A model generated the notes under the pieces. That model worked only from the letters and a program-made list of their open reading frames with translations, made no database searches and was not told where the DNA came from. Shown here piece by piece: positions 35,463 to 48,404 of a stretch of 64,000 nucleotides of DNA. Source of the DNA: Zhengitettix transpicula (lineage: Eukaryota > Arthropoda > Insecta > Orthoptera > Tetrigidae). The position numbers and the translations under genes are program-made. The stretch lies in the NCBI GenBank assembly GCA_037074705.1, contig CM073592.1, forward strand, positions 51,258,129-51,322,128. Direction: 5' to 3'. Position 1 is the first letter of the stretch. Each line of letters begins with the position of its first letter.

Positions 35463-38400
35463 GAAAAGGCAAAATATTCGAGACAAAGGGCTTCAATTGA
35501 AAAAGCCCATATTGATGTTTTAATAATTGATACGAACTGTGACTTGAATTATTTAGTTGCGCATTTATTCAACAAAACCCAAGTGAATATTTATCGAGAA
35601 TGTCACAAAAAAAGACAATATTGTTTGTTATATGAGATCCCTTTCAAATGGTTTTTTGATTAATGCGTTCAATTTAAATTGAAAACGTCCTTTGGCGATG
35701 TGTATCAGGACTCTTGAAATATTAATGCAATCCAAAAAGCATTTTTAACTGACCATCAGCCTGATTGTTATAAACAGTGACATACGAATTGAAATTAAAT
35801 CGTTGTACCCGCATACCATTAAGAGTAAAATTTAAAGTATTTTCACAATTTCTTATACCAATCAATGAATCATCCACACGCGGCGTCACTAAAATTGAGC
35901 GCCACTAGTTTAATGCAACGCGCAACACACATTTCCTCGCACTACAAAGCGCCTGACAAGTATACTACTGTTCGCAAAGTTTCTCAATTTCAATTGTCAC
36001 ATATTTTAGGAATATGCATTATACGGACCAACAAATTGCTGTTTAAACTTGTAAAACTTGTAATGCGTACCAACTGAACCATTTATGACGCAACAAAAAT
36101 TTTACTATCAACTAAACGATAATTAATATACCTGCATGGCTTGAAGTAGCTCGACAAGAAGACATATATCCTGAAATTCAAGTAAAATATTTTGAAGAAA
36201 AGTCGTTATTATCTTTAAAAGACTATGTACAATTATATGTAGTATTATTAAAAAAATTATGTCTGTGTAACAGTTGCGTAGATTGAAATACATATAACTT
36301 TAACATGAACTAAATGATGCCAGTGTATGAATTCACATTTTCATAAATATAACGGAATCATATAAAGGAGATAACACATAATTCTTATAAAGATATGTTT
36401 TAATTTTTGCGAGCATCAAGGACATTAAAATATTTTATTATGAGACTCCAAAATTTCAGTTTGGATTTCACCATTTTTTATTTTAACATGCTAGTTTATG
36501 TGTATGAATAACTAAATGTATGAATTGCGAAATATGTATTCAGAAACTGATATACCAATATAAGAGTCACATAAAATACCCAAAATTTACATATAAATTT
36601 TGTTTTTAATATCATGGCGTAACTATAATATGAATAATTTACTTTAAAAAATTGTTCAAGAAGGTCATTGTGTTTTTAGATTAACGTTCATTGAATTACT
36701 TAATTTTTAATAAATACATGTGAAAAATTTAACACGTTTATAATTTTTGTCTGATAAACCAGAGGAGAAAGGAATATAATATATTACAGATAATTTGATA
36801 TATAATCAAAGAATGGTAGTTTATTAATTAAATATATTCTAATCATTAACATTATTAGTGTATGACCTTGTAAAAATATTTTTATGGAAAATAAATTCAA
36901 CAGTAAAAAGATTTTGAATTTTTTATGCGGTAGGTACTCGGTTTTTCTAGTACCGAGGTTTGTTATCAGGGCATCATAAAGTGCGGTGCGGTGCATAATC
37001 CGGACAGATATGGACTACAATTTTACTACTCATTTACACGAAATACCGATTGTTTCCAAGAGTTTAAGTGCTCTGAAAGTCACGTAACATACTCTTGTAA
37101 TATAATAGCGCAGCGCTTGATGTCAACAATGAATTCAAATCGAATCATAACAAACATTATTAATATAGTTCTATGTTTGCGTTCATAGGCTCTTCCTAGA
37201 CCACATCCTCGTACTGAGTTTACATTTGCCTTTCAAATGTTATCATTCGGTTACGCTCAGAATATTTTGTTACAAAACAATACTAATGAATAACGTAATT
37301 TATCCATATGCTATTCCGCAAAGTGTACAACTACGAAACCAATTATTAAAATTGCGACATAGCAAATTTGATCTACATACCTGTTGTATTTGTATCCTAA
37401 AACTTCGTTTTAATTCCCGTTAATTAGGTTTGGAGTCAGTTTGATTCATAGTATAGAACAATTAATTACGAATTTAAATTTTAGTAATGCCAATTTTTAT
37501 TTCTGTAAAAAAAAGGCAGTAACTTGGATTTTCTCAATATTTTAGGTACTTCTGCCAGAAAAAAATTCTAAATAATTCGTTTCAATAGTTTTTCCTGATT
37601 TTTTTTAATACAATTCTCGATATTGTGTGATTATATACACTATTATGTTCACGTCGCGTAGAAAAGGCCCAACTTTTTGTTTGCGTAAATTAAGTACCCT
37701 AATAACGTTGTTGATGAGCAGTTTTAGAATCTAAACTGAGGACAATTTTAATGCAACGTTGTCGTGAGTTGATTTTTTAATATTATTCATTTTAAATCTA
37801 AGAATTTTAATAATTGAGATTCCACACTACAAGGACTGATACAATAAATCGCATTCGACGGTTGTAACTCTCCTTTTATCCCCTTCATAAAATAGTCGGC
37901 TTCAGCAGGTCTCCAACAGGTAATCTCTCATCATCTCATCAACACAAAGCCACGTCCATCTCAAAAACTTCGTTGCATATATCGCATAACTGGGAATTTA
38001 TGGACCGCAGTTTGATCGGATGTCCTCTTGATTAAAAAGTCGAAGCTGAATTGTCGTACACAGAAATATCCGCCCATCTCCGGTCGCAGCAGTAAATTTC
38101 GCCCCGCTGAGAGAGAGACGTAACGTTATCAAGATTTAGTCCGGGATGGAGCGCTGTTTAATTGATGGGTGGGTGTGAAATATAGCGTCCTTAAGCGCCG
38201 ACTTTAGCAAACGTCCAGTCCGAAATGACGCTAACATTCACCATGAAATATTGTCGGACGGTTACAGTTGGCTCTGAACGTCTCATCATTTCCGTGCGCC
38301 AAGAATCGACGAAACGCTTTGTTCCACTTCCATAACTGTACTTTATATACAAAACTGTGTAATGAACCGCTTATCTTGAAAATGTTTAACAATTTATATA

Positions 38401-40441
38401 ATGTAACACGACAGTCTGTCGTGATAGATTGCGAGTCATGTTGCATCTTTTTTTTGCGGTGATGTTTCCGCGGCAATGTGCGCGGGAAACTCTAGGAATT
38501 GTTGTGAGGTAGTCTAGAGAGAGAGCGAGAAAGAACGTGTCTGTACTGTGGTGACCAGATGTTGCTCCAATCTCAGACATCTTGTTCTCAGTATGACTAA
38601 AGTAGACTGTATAGAGCAAGGTATTACAAAACTGATTGGAAAAAAACACAAATGTAGACGTAAATATTTTTATTATAAGCTAGCAGAGGCGTCGGCGATG
38701 CCCGGGTATTTACATAAAATAGCCCGATGTAGGAATTGACAATAACCTCTTTATAAACATTTAATTCAACCAGCATCAATAGCGTCATTATTTAGAACAT
38801 TTACCCATTTACGTGCCCCTCACCGACCTAAGCCCTCGGTATCTAACTTCGAATAAACCAGGATGATGACTCACAGTAATTTAACAATTCGGGATATCTC
38901 ATACTACATACAATAGGAGTTTCTCAAATATCACGCCGAATTAAAAGAGTGTTAAATAGTAGCTAACTTAATAGTATAAAAATACTCCTGGAACTGGAGA
39001 TGATTGTACTTGATGAGCCAAAAAGATGTCCGTGACTGAGGACGCAAACCCGAAAAAAAAGGACACAGACTTCTAGCAAGTTGCTAAACAACTATTACAC
39101 TGTACAAGTCCAATTAGAGCGCAAGTTTTTGCAAATATAATGACGATAATTAAAAATGTTTCTCTACATACTTGACCACGGATCTTTGAGCGCACAATTT
39201 AATGTGAAAATGAGCTTTATGAAATAATCACTAAGTTACATAACAATTTTAATTTAATTTTGTGTAACATGTTAATATGCCGATGTTTAATTGTAAACCC
39301 TAAGACAAAATCAAATGAAATGATTAATAGTCTAGTCATAAATATTCCATCACAATTCAAGGGATGGTTTAGAACACGAGCGATAACATTTACGAAAATG
39401 TTATATATGGTATAACAATTCCTTGATTCCTATTCGAGCGTCATAATTCCGGTTTGGAACGGTTCATGATAGCCCCATCGTTGCTTACGAGAACTGCAGT
39501 TCGCTCCTGTTTCGCCTCGTCTACGGGACGGAATTGCCGATTCCTTGTTCCAGGAGAGACATGTGTAGGGGACGACTGTCTTCAGCTTCCCGTGGCAAAT
39601 CGCTGGTCGTTAGCGTTCCCCAAGCAGCTGAATAGCTCGTAAAAACCACTTCGAGCAGAGCTCAAGGAACAGCGCGCTTCCACTACTTCAGTCAAATGCT
39701 CAAAATAGTTTCTCGGAACGCTGTATTACGGGAATTAGTTGCGCGGAGTCTATCAAATAACTACCACAATTCTACATGTAGCGGTAAAAGATTTAAAGAT
39801 CGAATTATCTTAATATTCACGTAGTAGTCGATTTTAGAACTCAAATGGCCCAATTTACCTTAATAGTTTTAAAAAACGATAATTTTTTAAGTAATATTTA
39901 CGCTAATATTACTAAAAATTAAAAGTTCAAACTCACCAGGTTCAAATTGATTCAAATTCATAAGAATTTCCTTTATTAAATGAACCTGAAATATTCTTGT
40001 AACGTTTTGTAACGCAATTTTACTGAATAAATAATATTATCATAGCTGCGAATTTAATAATTCCAATCACACTGACATTAGAACAATATTTTAAATCAAT
40101 ATAGTTAGTTGACAATTTATTTTTATTGTTGTGTACTGGAATACACGAGGAACAACTATTGGGGTAAGAATAAATCATCAACTTGGTTTGCTCAAATTAG
40201 ACCATTTAAAGAAATAAATAAAATGGTCTCCGTGTGTGTGTGTTCCTCAAACAAATCTACACCAGTGAAACAAATATGATCAAATTGCGTGTTCCTTTCA
40301 ATTCGGAATATTATTTAACTGAATAAAGAAAAGATAGAAATTTCATAGTTTTCAATATAATGCGTAATAACATTATTTAGTCGCTAACAATAAGCTACTC
40401 AAATCCTGAAAAAGTCTATCACCGCTATGTATCTTTATTTT
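35463..40441. other. AT-rich non-coding stretch; minor features only
   Basis: Five kilobases with chance-like frames. GC-elevated patches at 38100-38300 and 39450-39640 have no recognised coding. A family C-like head (gatgcccgggta near 38698) suggests a small fragment at 38676-38730. A gagagagagacgta motif at 38108 recalls repeat E but the similarity does not extend. Confidence 0.5.
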
Positions 40442-40890
40442 TTAGTGTAACAGGCTACATGAGGGTAATCCACGTGGTGGCAACTCCCCTTTAATAGTAT
40501 AGGAAGGGATTTGAAAGGGGGGATACGGAAAGGTTGAGGAAGGTAGCCAAGGGTTAACCAGGACCCCTGGGCTGTATATTAAGGATCTTACCCGGCATTC
40601 GTCTAAAAGTGATACATGAAAAACCCTAGAAAACCTACATCAGGCCGGTCGGGCATTTGGTACTCCTCCCACGCCCTTTCGATAGCTGTGGGGATGCATT
40701 CCCTTCTCCGTGCCTCGACCAGTTTAGGAGGCAGCTGACCGACTGTTTCAATGGGAATTGTGGACAACTCTTACCGTCTACGACTCCAGAACATACAGAC
40801 TTCTGGGAACTTTAGTTTAATAGCAGAGAGAGGAGAATTCATGCCCAAAGGTAGCCCTCTCCGTCTCTCCTGAAAGGTTTTATCTATCTT
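40442..40890 (-). mobile_element. Family A retroposon copy, divergent
   Basis: Minus strand with the tail-side T-run at left and taacaggctacatgagggta at 40448-40467. Internal blocks are present but carry deletions, including part of the gcgggagaggagt and aaaacaggccgagg segments. It ends near the reversed head. Confidence 0.82.
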
Positions 40891-41534
40891 TCTCCAACAC
40901 GATATATGCCACCCATTACAACCAGTTACATCGGGAATGAAATTAATAGTTGTGGTTCAAGGGAGATGCCGCCTTGACAGAACATCCCAACTCATTCGAA
41001 TTTACTTTTCTCTTTTTCAGGGTTAATTTATTAGTAGGAAAACGAATTCTCTGTTGTTATGACAATAGGCGGGAAAATAGCCGTAAAATAATATTTCAGA
41101 CCGAGATATGAAGTAAAAAAAATGACATTAATCCCCTCCCCAAAACCCACACTTTATACTGGAAGAATAAGTTATGCAGATCTAAAACATTAAGGAAATC
41201 AAATAGACCCAACAAAAAATTTCAAAAAAATAAAAAACATATTCGGGAACTTAGGTCTGGATCGAATATTTTATCTTCACCTGAAGATATTTCTCGTCGA
41301 ATTATTTTATCTTTATACATTACTTTATATGGGTATTTGAATAACGTCGACTAGCAAATGATACGTGTTAAACAAATGACTGAAAACATTTAAATAGTTG
41401 TACAACATTAAAAAGCGATTTAAAACGTTATTTTTAAATTATATTGTAATTACCATCCGTAGGATAATAATTAAAAATTTGACTAAGGTTAGACACTAAA
41501 ATCCCTGAAAATATTTTTGTATGTTAAATGTTAC
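40891..41534. other. AT-rich non-coding spacer
   Basis: Nothing recognised. Confidence 0.5.
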
Positions 41535-41538
41535 ATAC

Positions 41539-42466
41539 TGTAATGCCAAATAATTAGGCCATTAATTGTTTGGACATAAAATTTGAATTGTTTGATAAAT
41601 CCATTATTTCGGCCTGATCGAACAAAGTCGCTTTTGTTGAAAATTCAAAATGGCGTTTGCGCGCATAAAAGTCCAGCAGTTTACGTCTATAGCCAGCCAG
41701 GAAAGGAAGTCAGTTTTTTACGTCTACAGCCAGCTAGGATAGAGTTGGTGCTGAAAGAATTGCTGTGGACGGATGAAGTTTTTCTGAGCAGAATAGTAAA
41801 GTTGACAGTTTACAGCAAGGAGCTAAAGAAAAGTTAGTTCGCTCCGAAAGAATAAGCAGTTAAAATAAATCTTCAAGGAGCTACGTTGCAGTTTAAGTCC
41901 AATTCAGTAAAAGACTAATAAATCTTTGAATCATAGGACTCGTATAAGGCAAGCAGACATCAGATAGCTGACATTCAGGAGGATCATCTGAGTTCCTGGG
42001 AGCCTATCAATTTTGTTTTCAATAGTGTAAAATGTGTGAGTCGACATTTAGAATCATTGTATAATTTTGCAATAGTGTACTTCCGAAACCAAAAAGAATG
42101 CTGGAACCTGCTGGACCCTACGTAAGTAACAAAACCAAAACTAATGATTAATTGTAAACTTCATTTACAGGATAAAGTCAGATTTCGTTCTCTTTTAATT
42201 GTCAATCAGAGTTAATTTCTTTACTTTTAATTTCTTTCTATCGACATATTGTTTAGGTAAATTGTAAACTGTTTGTTAATAAGATTTTAAATCAATTTTT
42301 TGTTTGTTCATTATCAAACCCAGTAGAGACCCTGAGAGAGAGCAGATCTCAAACTTTGTATTTGTAATTGTTTTGAGTTTAAAGCCACAAGTTGAAAATA
42401 ATATTTTGTTTGCAAATTCATTAAAATTATTTAAATTAATTAAAACTTACTTTATTGTTTATTACA
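41539..42466 (+). mobile_element. Solo LTR (family B), 928 bp
   Basis: TGTAATGCCAAATAATTAGG start, ATTACA end and perfect 4-bp duplication atac at 41535-41538 and 42467-42470. Block order is the same as in 34434-35445. An open frame at 41583-41837 falls inside the LTR and is not considered a gene. Confidence 0.9.
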
Positions 42467-42470
42467 ATAC

Positions 42471-43686
42471 ATATCTGTAAGTAGGTCGAGACTGTGACAC
42501 ACAAGTTTCAAAAATGGTTTCTGCAATGAAGGTCAAAATTTTTTTAAAAACATTATATTCACGCTGGTTTATGTGCATTATGTATCGAGATATTGAAGTT
42601 GTGCAGTATTATATTTACAAAATGTTCTACTCTGTCTAGATAAGCGGCCTTGTCATCGTTCGGCTACGCGGTCATATTTCTCAATTCGCGCTGCGGCTTA
42701 TTCACAAGATGAATTAGACTTGACAGGCTTACTTTTCTCTTCGCCTTCCAGAAGATTACAGCGAGGCGCTTCATACTCATATGGAGCAGACATTGTGATC
42801 CTTCATCAGAATTATTTTTCTGTTTCACGCTTTTACGCAAAGAATGGGATGATTTAATTTTTGCAGAGGGAAGCTAACACTCAACGTCACTTTTGTTGAC
42901 AAGACAAAAAAGAAAGGAAAAAAAACGACTTAGGAATTAAAGTAAAGGAAACATTTTTCTGGTAATAAAATCTGGTGTGTCTGTTTATAAATCTCGTATA
43001 ACGGTATCTTATATTATTAAAAGCTAATCGGATTACCGAAATAAAAATGATTTGATTTTAACACTGGTTAACCCTTAGGCTACCGTAACGTAAATAATTC
43101 AACCTCAAAATTTACGAATATCAATTTTTATTTTCTTTAATACTATTCAATATATCAGAGTAGACTACGCCCACTGAAATCATTTAAAACATATTCATCG
43201 TTTTGGTGAATATATCACACAATCTTCCTTTTATGGACATTGGTGTCCTTATGTACAATAATAATTCCTTTACAATCAATTGTGTGTCCCAAATATTTTA
43301 CAAGTGTCAATAAACTGATACTAGTTTTAGAAGTAAACTTAAAATTATTATAATCGAAAGTAAAGTCTCTTTTAAAGAGACATTCCTTATGACCGCAATA
43401 TATGTTGTAGTAATCGCAAAATCAAAGGAAAATAAGCCTCACGTTAGAGCACAATTTGTAGAAATCAGTAATCGGCCATTAAAATACAAAATGACAATTA
43501 AACAATTAGAATTCATAAAGAAAGTCACACGTTGAAGACGCCATTTTTGTAATGATATTAAAATGATAAGATGTTTTAATAATAATCAAGATTTTAAAAT
43601 AGACAAACAAATTAATTTATTAACGCAGAAACAATTAAATCTACATAAGTTATCAATTGAATTTATAAGCAACGTATAATTCATTA
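42471..43686. other. AT-rich non-coding stretch, nothing recognised
   Basis: No supported feature. Confidence 0.5.
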
Positions 43687-43841
43687 TGACGTCAACTAGT
43701 AATTCATTATAACGTCTTCACACGGTTCGTTTTGCTCAAAATCATCAGATAATTCAGGTAAGTGACGTCATCACTTAACATTTTTGGTGGTAATATGCTG
43801 GGGTTGACAGCGCTGACGTCATATGACGTCAGTTGTGACGT
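43687..43841. promoter_or_regulatory. Cluster of CRE-type sites
   Basis: Four exact TGACGTCA octamers (43687-43694, 43763-43770, 43814-43821, 43824-43831) and a half site TGACGT (43836-43841) lie within 155 bp. The last two full sites form a perfect 20-bp palindrome, ctgacgtcatatgacgtcag, at 43813-43832. TGACGTCA is the established binding site for CREB/ATF bZIP factors. No adjacent gene or transcription start was identified, so regulatory function is inference; the cluster could belong to an unrecognised transposon promoter. Confidence 0.5.
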
Positions 43842-44843
43842 ATAACACAAAGGAAAAAAATCAAGGTGGCGGCGTGTTACGTTCAGTAAAAACGAGCGCA
43901 GTTATTAAGAAATTAACTTTCAATTTGCATTACTAATTATCTTTTACAATAAAATGAATATATCTCGTGGGTCGTTTACTGTGCCTTTAATAAATAAATT
44001 ACTTGTTAACAATGAAAATTTATGAAGCTATCATGGCCTTAATTTATCAGTATATTTTTTACAATTCACAAAAATAAAATATGAACTTTAAATACTGAAC
44101 GAAATCCGAAATCTGACGATAATACCTTTACTTATGAGTTTACAAATAGTAATTCTGTGAAATTTTAATTTACTGTCTCTGGTACTCGAGGAAATTTAGC
44201 TCGTTCGTACACTCACACACTTATCGCACTTTATAGACGGACCATTTTAACACTGATTAACTTTTAGTTTGCAAAATGGTTCAAGGAATACGCTCGTTCC
44301 GAAGTTTATTAACTGCTGGATGCAGTTGCCTGGGCTCGCAGAATCGAAGACAATGGTTTAAATCAAAATATAACAATTTAGACGCTGAGCTCTAAATATT
44401 TAGCGTTTGAGTATTACGTTGTTATTACACAGACTGCAACTTGGAAAATGTCCTAACTGTTGTTTCTTGTCTCCAGACACTTTCTAAATATGATAGTTTT
44501 CGTCAGACAACTGCTAAATTTCCAAGACGACTTTCCTGGAGCTCGCCTCCTCTCTGACTCTGCTCTCTGCGTCTAGCGAACTAAAAAGCCTACAATTACC
44601 CGCAAACATGGCATTCTTGCCGCATTCTTGTGTACCACCTGTGCGTTTTATGCCGCTAACAATACGAGTCAAAATTTCTGCTTATTAATTAATTATTTCC
44701 TTTTGATTACCACAATATATTATTACAATCTAAACAATTTATTTTATAAATTACACCACTACACTTCAGATTATCTACATCTTTTGACATGTAAAAGTTT
44801 TTCTCATAGATAAAAAGTTGACGAAATTTTAAGGTTTTGCTTT
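43842..44843. other. Non-coding; GC-elevated 44500-44600
   Basis: No gene recognised. The patch before 44620 contains tctctgactctgctctctgc-like sequence. Confidence 0.45.
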
Positions 44844-44853
44844 AATTAAGAAC

Positions 44854-45390
44854 AAGGAAGCCTGCTAGAGAATTCTCTCGTAGGTGAAACTTCCCAGAGA
44901 GCTCTGGCGGAGGCTTCCTTTGAGGATGCCTTCACATCTCTCTGGTTTTGTAACTAAGGTTCCCATATGCCGAGGCACCTCGGCCTATTTTGAGAGGTGT
45001 ATGTTCCGGGGTCGCAGACCTTGGGCATACGGTAAGAGATTCCCTCTATTCCTATTGGAATAGTCCGTCAGCTGCCTCCTAAATTGGTCAAGGCACGGCG
45101 AGGGGAAAGCTGCGACCCAATAGCCAACCCCTCTGCCGCCATCGGAAGGGCGTAGGACAAATGCCCGACCTACCTGATGCAGGTTTTTCTAGGGTTTCCC
45201 CCTGCATCACTTTTAGGCGAATTGCCGGGTAGGATCCTTAAACCATAGCCCGGGGGCCCTAGTTAACCCTTGGCTACCCTCCTCTACCCTTCCGCATCCC
45301 CCCTTTCAAATTCCTTTCCTATGCTATAAGAGGGGAGTTGCCACTATGTGGATTACTCTATACATTGCCTGTCTACACCTCAAAAAAAAA
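44854..45390 (+). mobile_element. Family A retroposon copy, full length with intact head
   Basis: Plus strand. The head has the palindromic core agagaattctct (44867-44878) followed by ccagagagctctgg. The body is complete, the 3' end is tgcctgtctacacctc, and an A-run follows. The target duplication aattaagaac lies at 44844-44853 and 45391-45400. One of the two best boundary-defining copies. Confidence 0.9.
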
Positions 45391-45400
45391 AATTAAGAAC

Positions 45401-45836
45401 TATTTTACTAGTCTGCCATACAACATAATTGTATAATAAAATGTTTGGTGGTTGGACAGATGACAGAAAAAATTAAATTTATGTCCATTAATCCTAGTAT
45501 TTTAATATAAGTCACAATTTGAACATTTAATTTTCTACGCAATTTTGATAATAGAAAATTATTACTTGGATATTTGTGCCCTCTGATGAAAACATGAAAA
45601 GAAGATTTAGACTTAAATATTACAGAAATCTTTTTAACACAGTTAAAGTTTTCAAAATCTGATACAATTGTTTATATAAGTATATAATTTATCTATCTAC
45701 ATGTTATTCGCCGTGAGAAAATCAGCGTCGAAACGTCCTGCATTTTTAAATTCACATTTACGTTTTTAAGTTTGTCTGTATAAAGGTCGTTTTTATTATT
45801 ATTAATAATTTAAAGGTAGTTATAAATTATTTTCGG
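45401..45836. other. AT-rich non-coding spacer
   Basis: Nothing recognised. Confidence 0.5.
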
Positions 45837-45847
45837 CAAATTAAACC

Positions 45848-46359
45848 TTTTTTTTGGTGGGGGGGGGGGTAACAGGCTACATGAAGGTAATCCACGTTGT
45901 GGCAAATCCACTTAAATAGTATTGGAAGGGATTTGAAAGGGGGATGCGGAAGGGTAGCGGAAGGTAGCCAGGGGTTAACCAGGGCCCCCTGGCTATGGTT
46001 TAAGGATCTTACCCGGCAATTCGCCTAAAAGTGATGCAGGGAAAACTCTAGAAAAACCAGCATCAGGTAGGTCCGGCATTTGGTACTTGTCCCACGCCCT
46101 TCCGATGGCGTGAGAGGAGTTTGCTGTGGGTCGCAGCTTTCCCTTCACCATGCCTTGACCGGTTTAGGAGGCAGCTGGCCGATTATTCCAATAGGAATAG
46201 CGGACAACTCTTACCGTATGCCCAAGGTCTGTGACCCCTGAACATACACCTCTCAAAACAGGCCGAAGTGCCTCGGCATATGGGAACCTTAGTTCAAAAA
46301 AACCAGAGAGATGTGAAGGCATCCCCAAAGGTAGTCTCCGCCAGAGCTCTTTCCCTTGG
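45848..46359 (-). mobile_element. Family A retroposon copy (array member)
   Basis: Minus strand. The T-run and an unusual G-run (45858-45869) lie at the tail side, followed by taacaggctacatgaaggta. Its far end is tccgccagagctctttccct. The caaattaaa sequence flanks it at 45837-45845 and 46361-46369. Confidence 0.88.
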
Positions 46360-46371
46360 GCAAATTAAAAC

Positions 46372-46837
46372 TTTTTTTTATGGCAACAGGCTCCATGAGG
46401 GTGATCCACATTGGGCAACTCTCCTTTAATAACATAGGAAGGGATTTGAAAGGGGAGATGCGGAAGGGTAGAGGAAGGTAGCCAAGGATTACTAGGGCCT
46501 CCGGGCTATATTTTAAGGATCCTACCCGGCATTCGCCTAAAGAAATGTAGGGAAAACCTTAGAAAAACCTGTATCGGGTAGGTCGAGCATTGGGTACTTG
46601 TCCCACGCCCTTCCGATAGCGGGAGAGGAGTTTTCTGTGGGGACGCAGCATTCCCTTCTCCGTGCCTCGACCAGTTTAGGAGGCAGCTGGCTGACTATTC
46701 CAATGGGAATAGCGAACAACTGTTACAGTATGCCCAAGGTCTGTGACCCCGGAACATACACCGAGGTGCCTCGGCTTGTGGGAATCTTAGCTCAAAACCG
46801 GAGAGGAAAAGGCATACCCAAAGGTAGCCCCTTCGTC
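46372..46837 (-). mobile_element. Family A retroposon copy (array member)
   Basis: Same strand and head-to-tail with the previous copy. It lacks the palindromic head and has a small deletion before the ccgaggtgcctcgg block. It is flanked by caaattaaaac at 46361-46371 and 46838-46848, so all three junctions of the pair carry one target sequence. Confidence 0.88.
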
Positions 46838-46849
46838 CAAATTAAAACC

Positions 46850-47565
46850 AGTAGCCACAGTTTATATTTATATAATTACATTTAACAACTTAACATTAGG
46901 TATTTATTACAAAATCAAGAGGCTTTCTTAGGCTGTCGTTCAAGTTACAGGCCGGAGCTACTACATTAAAGAAATAAATTGTTTAAACGTAAGCATACCT
47001 TTCAATGTATGATTTATAGTGTTGTAATTGGCGAATTTATAGTACTTTACTACACACAGGACAGCCTCTGCTCGTTTTCAGTGGTGGCGTGTGTCCGTGT
47101 TCAGTTTAATGTAGCCTGTTCCTTTTAAAATTGCCTTTGTTTGCCAGAATGCCTTTCCGGGCATGACTTACGACCCTGGTTGCAACTTCTGCTGCGTAAC
47201 GCATCTTTCCCAGTTTCGGCAGAGATAAGATGAACTTTATTCCTTCCTGTCTGGTAGCTCGGACAGCTGTAGTTTATGTAACTCATTGCTTATGGGAGGA
47301 AGTCACAGATGACTCGCTTGGAATTCCTTCCGTATCCGCATAAAACGTCAACAAAGCTTACTAATGTTTCAGAATACTTTAAAAATATCATCCTTTAAAA
47401 GAAAGGGGTTATTTATAATTCTTACGTTGCAGACTGATTTTTAAACGAAATTTAAAAATAAAATTATCCTTAGTAGCTTAAAACAGATTATAGAAAGAAT
47501 TTTGAGCTCATTTTTGTAAAAATTTAACAAATAAGTTACAGAATATTTTTCGACATTTATTTTAA
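46850..47565. other. Non-coding spacer
   Basis: 47040-47300 is moderately GC-elevated; no gene recognised. Confidence 0.45.
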
Positions 47566-47948
47566 GCTAGCCCGACGTTGACTGGTTCCTCACAATTAAA
47601 CTCAGCGACAACCTTAACCCGGAATTCGACTCCATTATCTTTTTTGCTTTATTTTTATGTAACATCCCTCCACCCCCACCCCGAAGAGTGATCCTCTCTT
47701 ATTACAAAAGGGGTTGAAATTTTACACAATCAACATCAGAAGAAATACTATAAATCTCAATAACCACAAAAAATACTTATTTAACGATAATATCATCCCT
47801 TTTAGCATGTTTGATCCTGCCCCTGGGAGTGGTATCACGTGCTTGTTTCCGGTTCCAAAGGAACGCGCGTATTAAATTTGGTCCACAGGTGTAGATTTGT
47901 ATGCGGAACATACATACACACAAACAAACAGTCTATTTTATTTATTAA
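47566..47948 (+). mobile_element. Family C repeat, short copy
   Basis: Degraded head gctagcccgacgttgact, one monomer (aactcagcgacaa, ggaattcgactccattatc, catccctccacccccacccc) and the standard tail (tgtatgcggaacatacata, then acacacaaacaaacag and tattttatttatta). Confidence 0.65.
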
Positions 47949-48335
47949 ATAATGGTTGCTTCCTAATAATAGGAAATTTGTAAATATGAATACTTATGAA
48001 GTAGTAAATTTTAGAAATATTCCTAAGTAGACTAGCAAGAATCAATAAATGTTATGATGATTGATGGCAACCACTAAAGAAAAAAAAGTACAATACTAAT
48101 TTGAAATATATAAACATTCGTTTATAAGTTGTAATACAAGTTATATATTTTCCAAAAACCAATACATCATTTTTTATCTGAATTGAAGAGTAATTAACAT
48201 ATATTTGTTGTAAAATTCAGATTAAAGAACTCACCAAGTATGTTAAGATGGCCAATGAATACAAACAATTGTATTATACAAAGTAAATGGATAAATTTAA
48301 CAAGGATGAAACAACCAACGTATCTACCAAATCGA
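47949..48335. other. AT-rich non-coding spacer
   Basis: Nothing recognised. Confidence 0.5.
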
Positions 48336-48404
48336 GGTTTTCATCAGGTGTCCAATTCAATCTCTGAGTAACTCGCAGGTTGGATTGGACACCTGATGAA
48401 AACC
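48336..48404. repeat. Perfect 21-bp inverted repeat (foldback)
   Basis: Arms 48336-48356 and 48384-48404 are exactly complementary around a 27-base loop. Outside them, tctacca (48323-48329) pairs with tggtaga (48412-48418), so an outer stem is also possible. It may be a small MITE-like foldback or a structured-RNA relic. Confidence 0.85.

Noticed and set aside
36930..36965. Short hairpin around ggtactcgg / ctagtaccgag
   Set aside because: Imperfect and short; within chance expectation for this length of sequence.
40430..40890. Target duplication around the 40442 family A copy
   Set aside because: tatgtatcttta and tatctatctttc are only loosely similar; not sufficient.
41583..41837. 84-codon frame
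   Set aside because: Lies wholly inside a solo LTR and is not kept in the other LTR copies.
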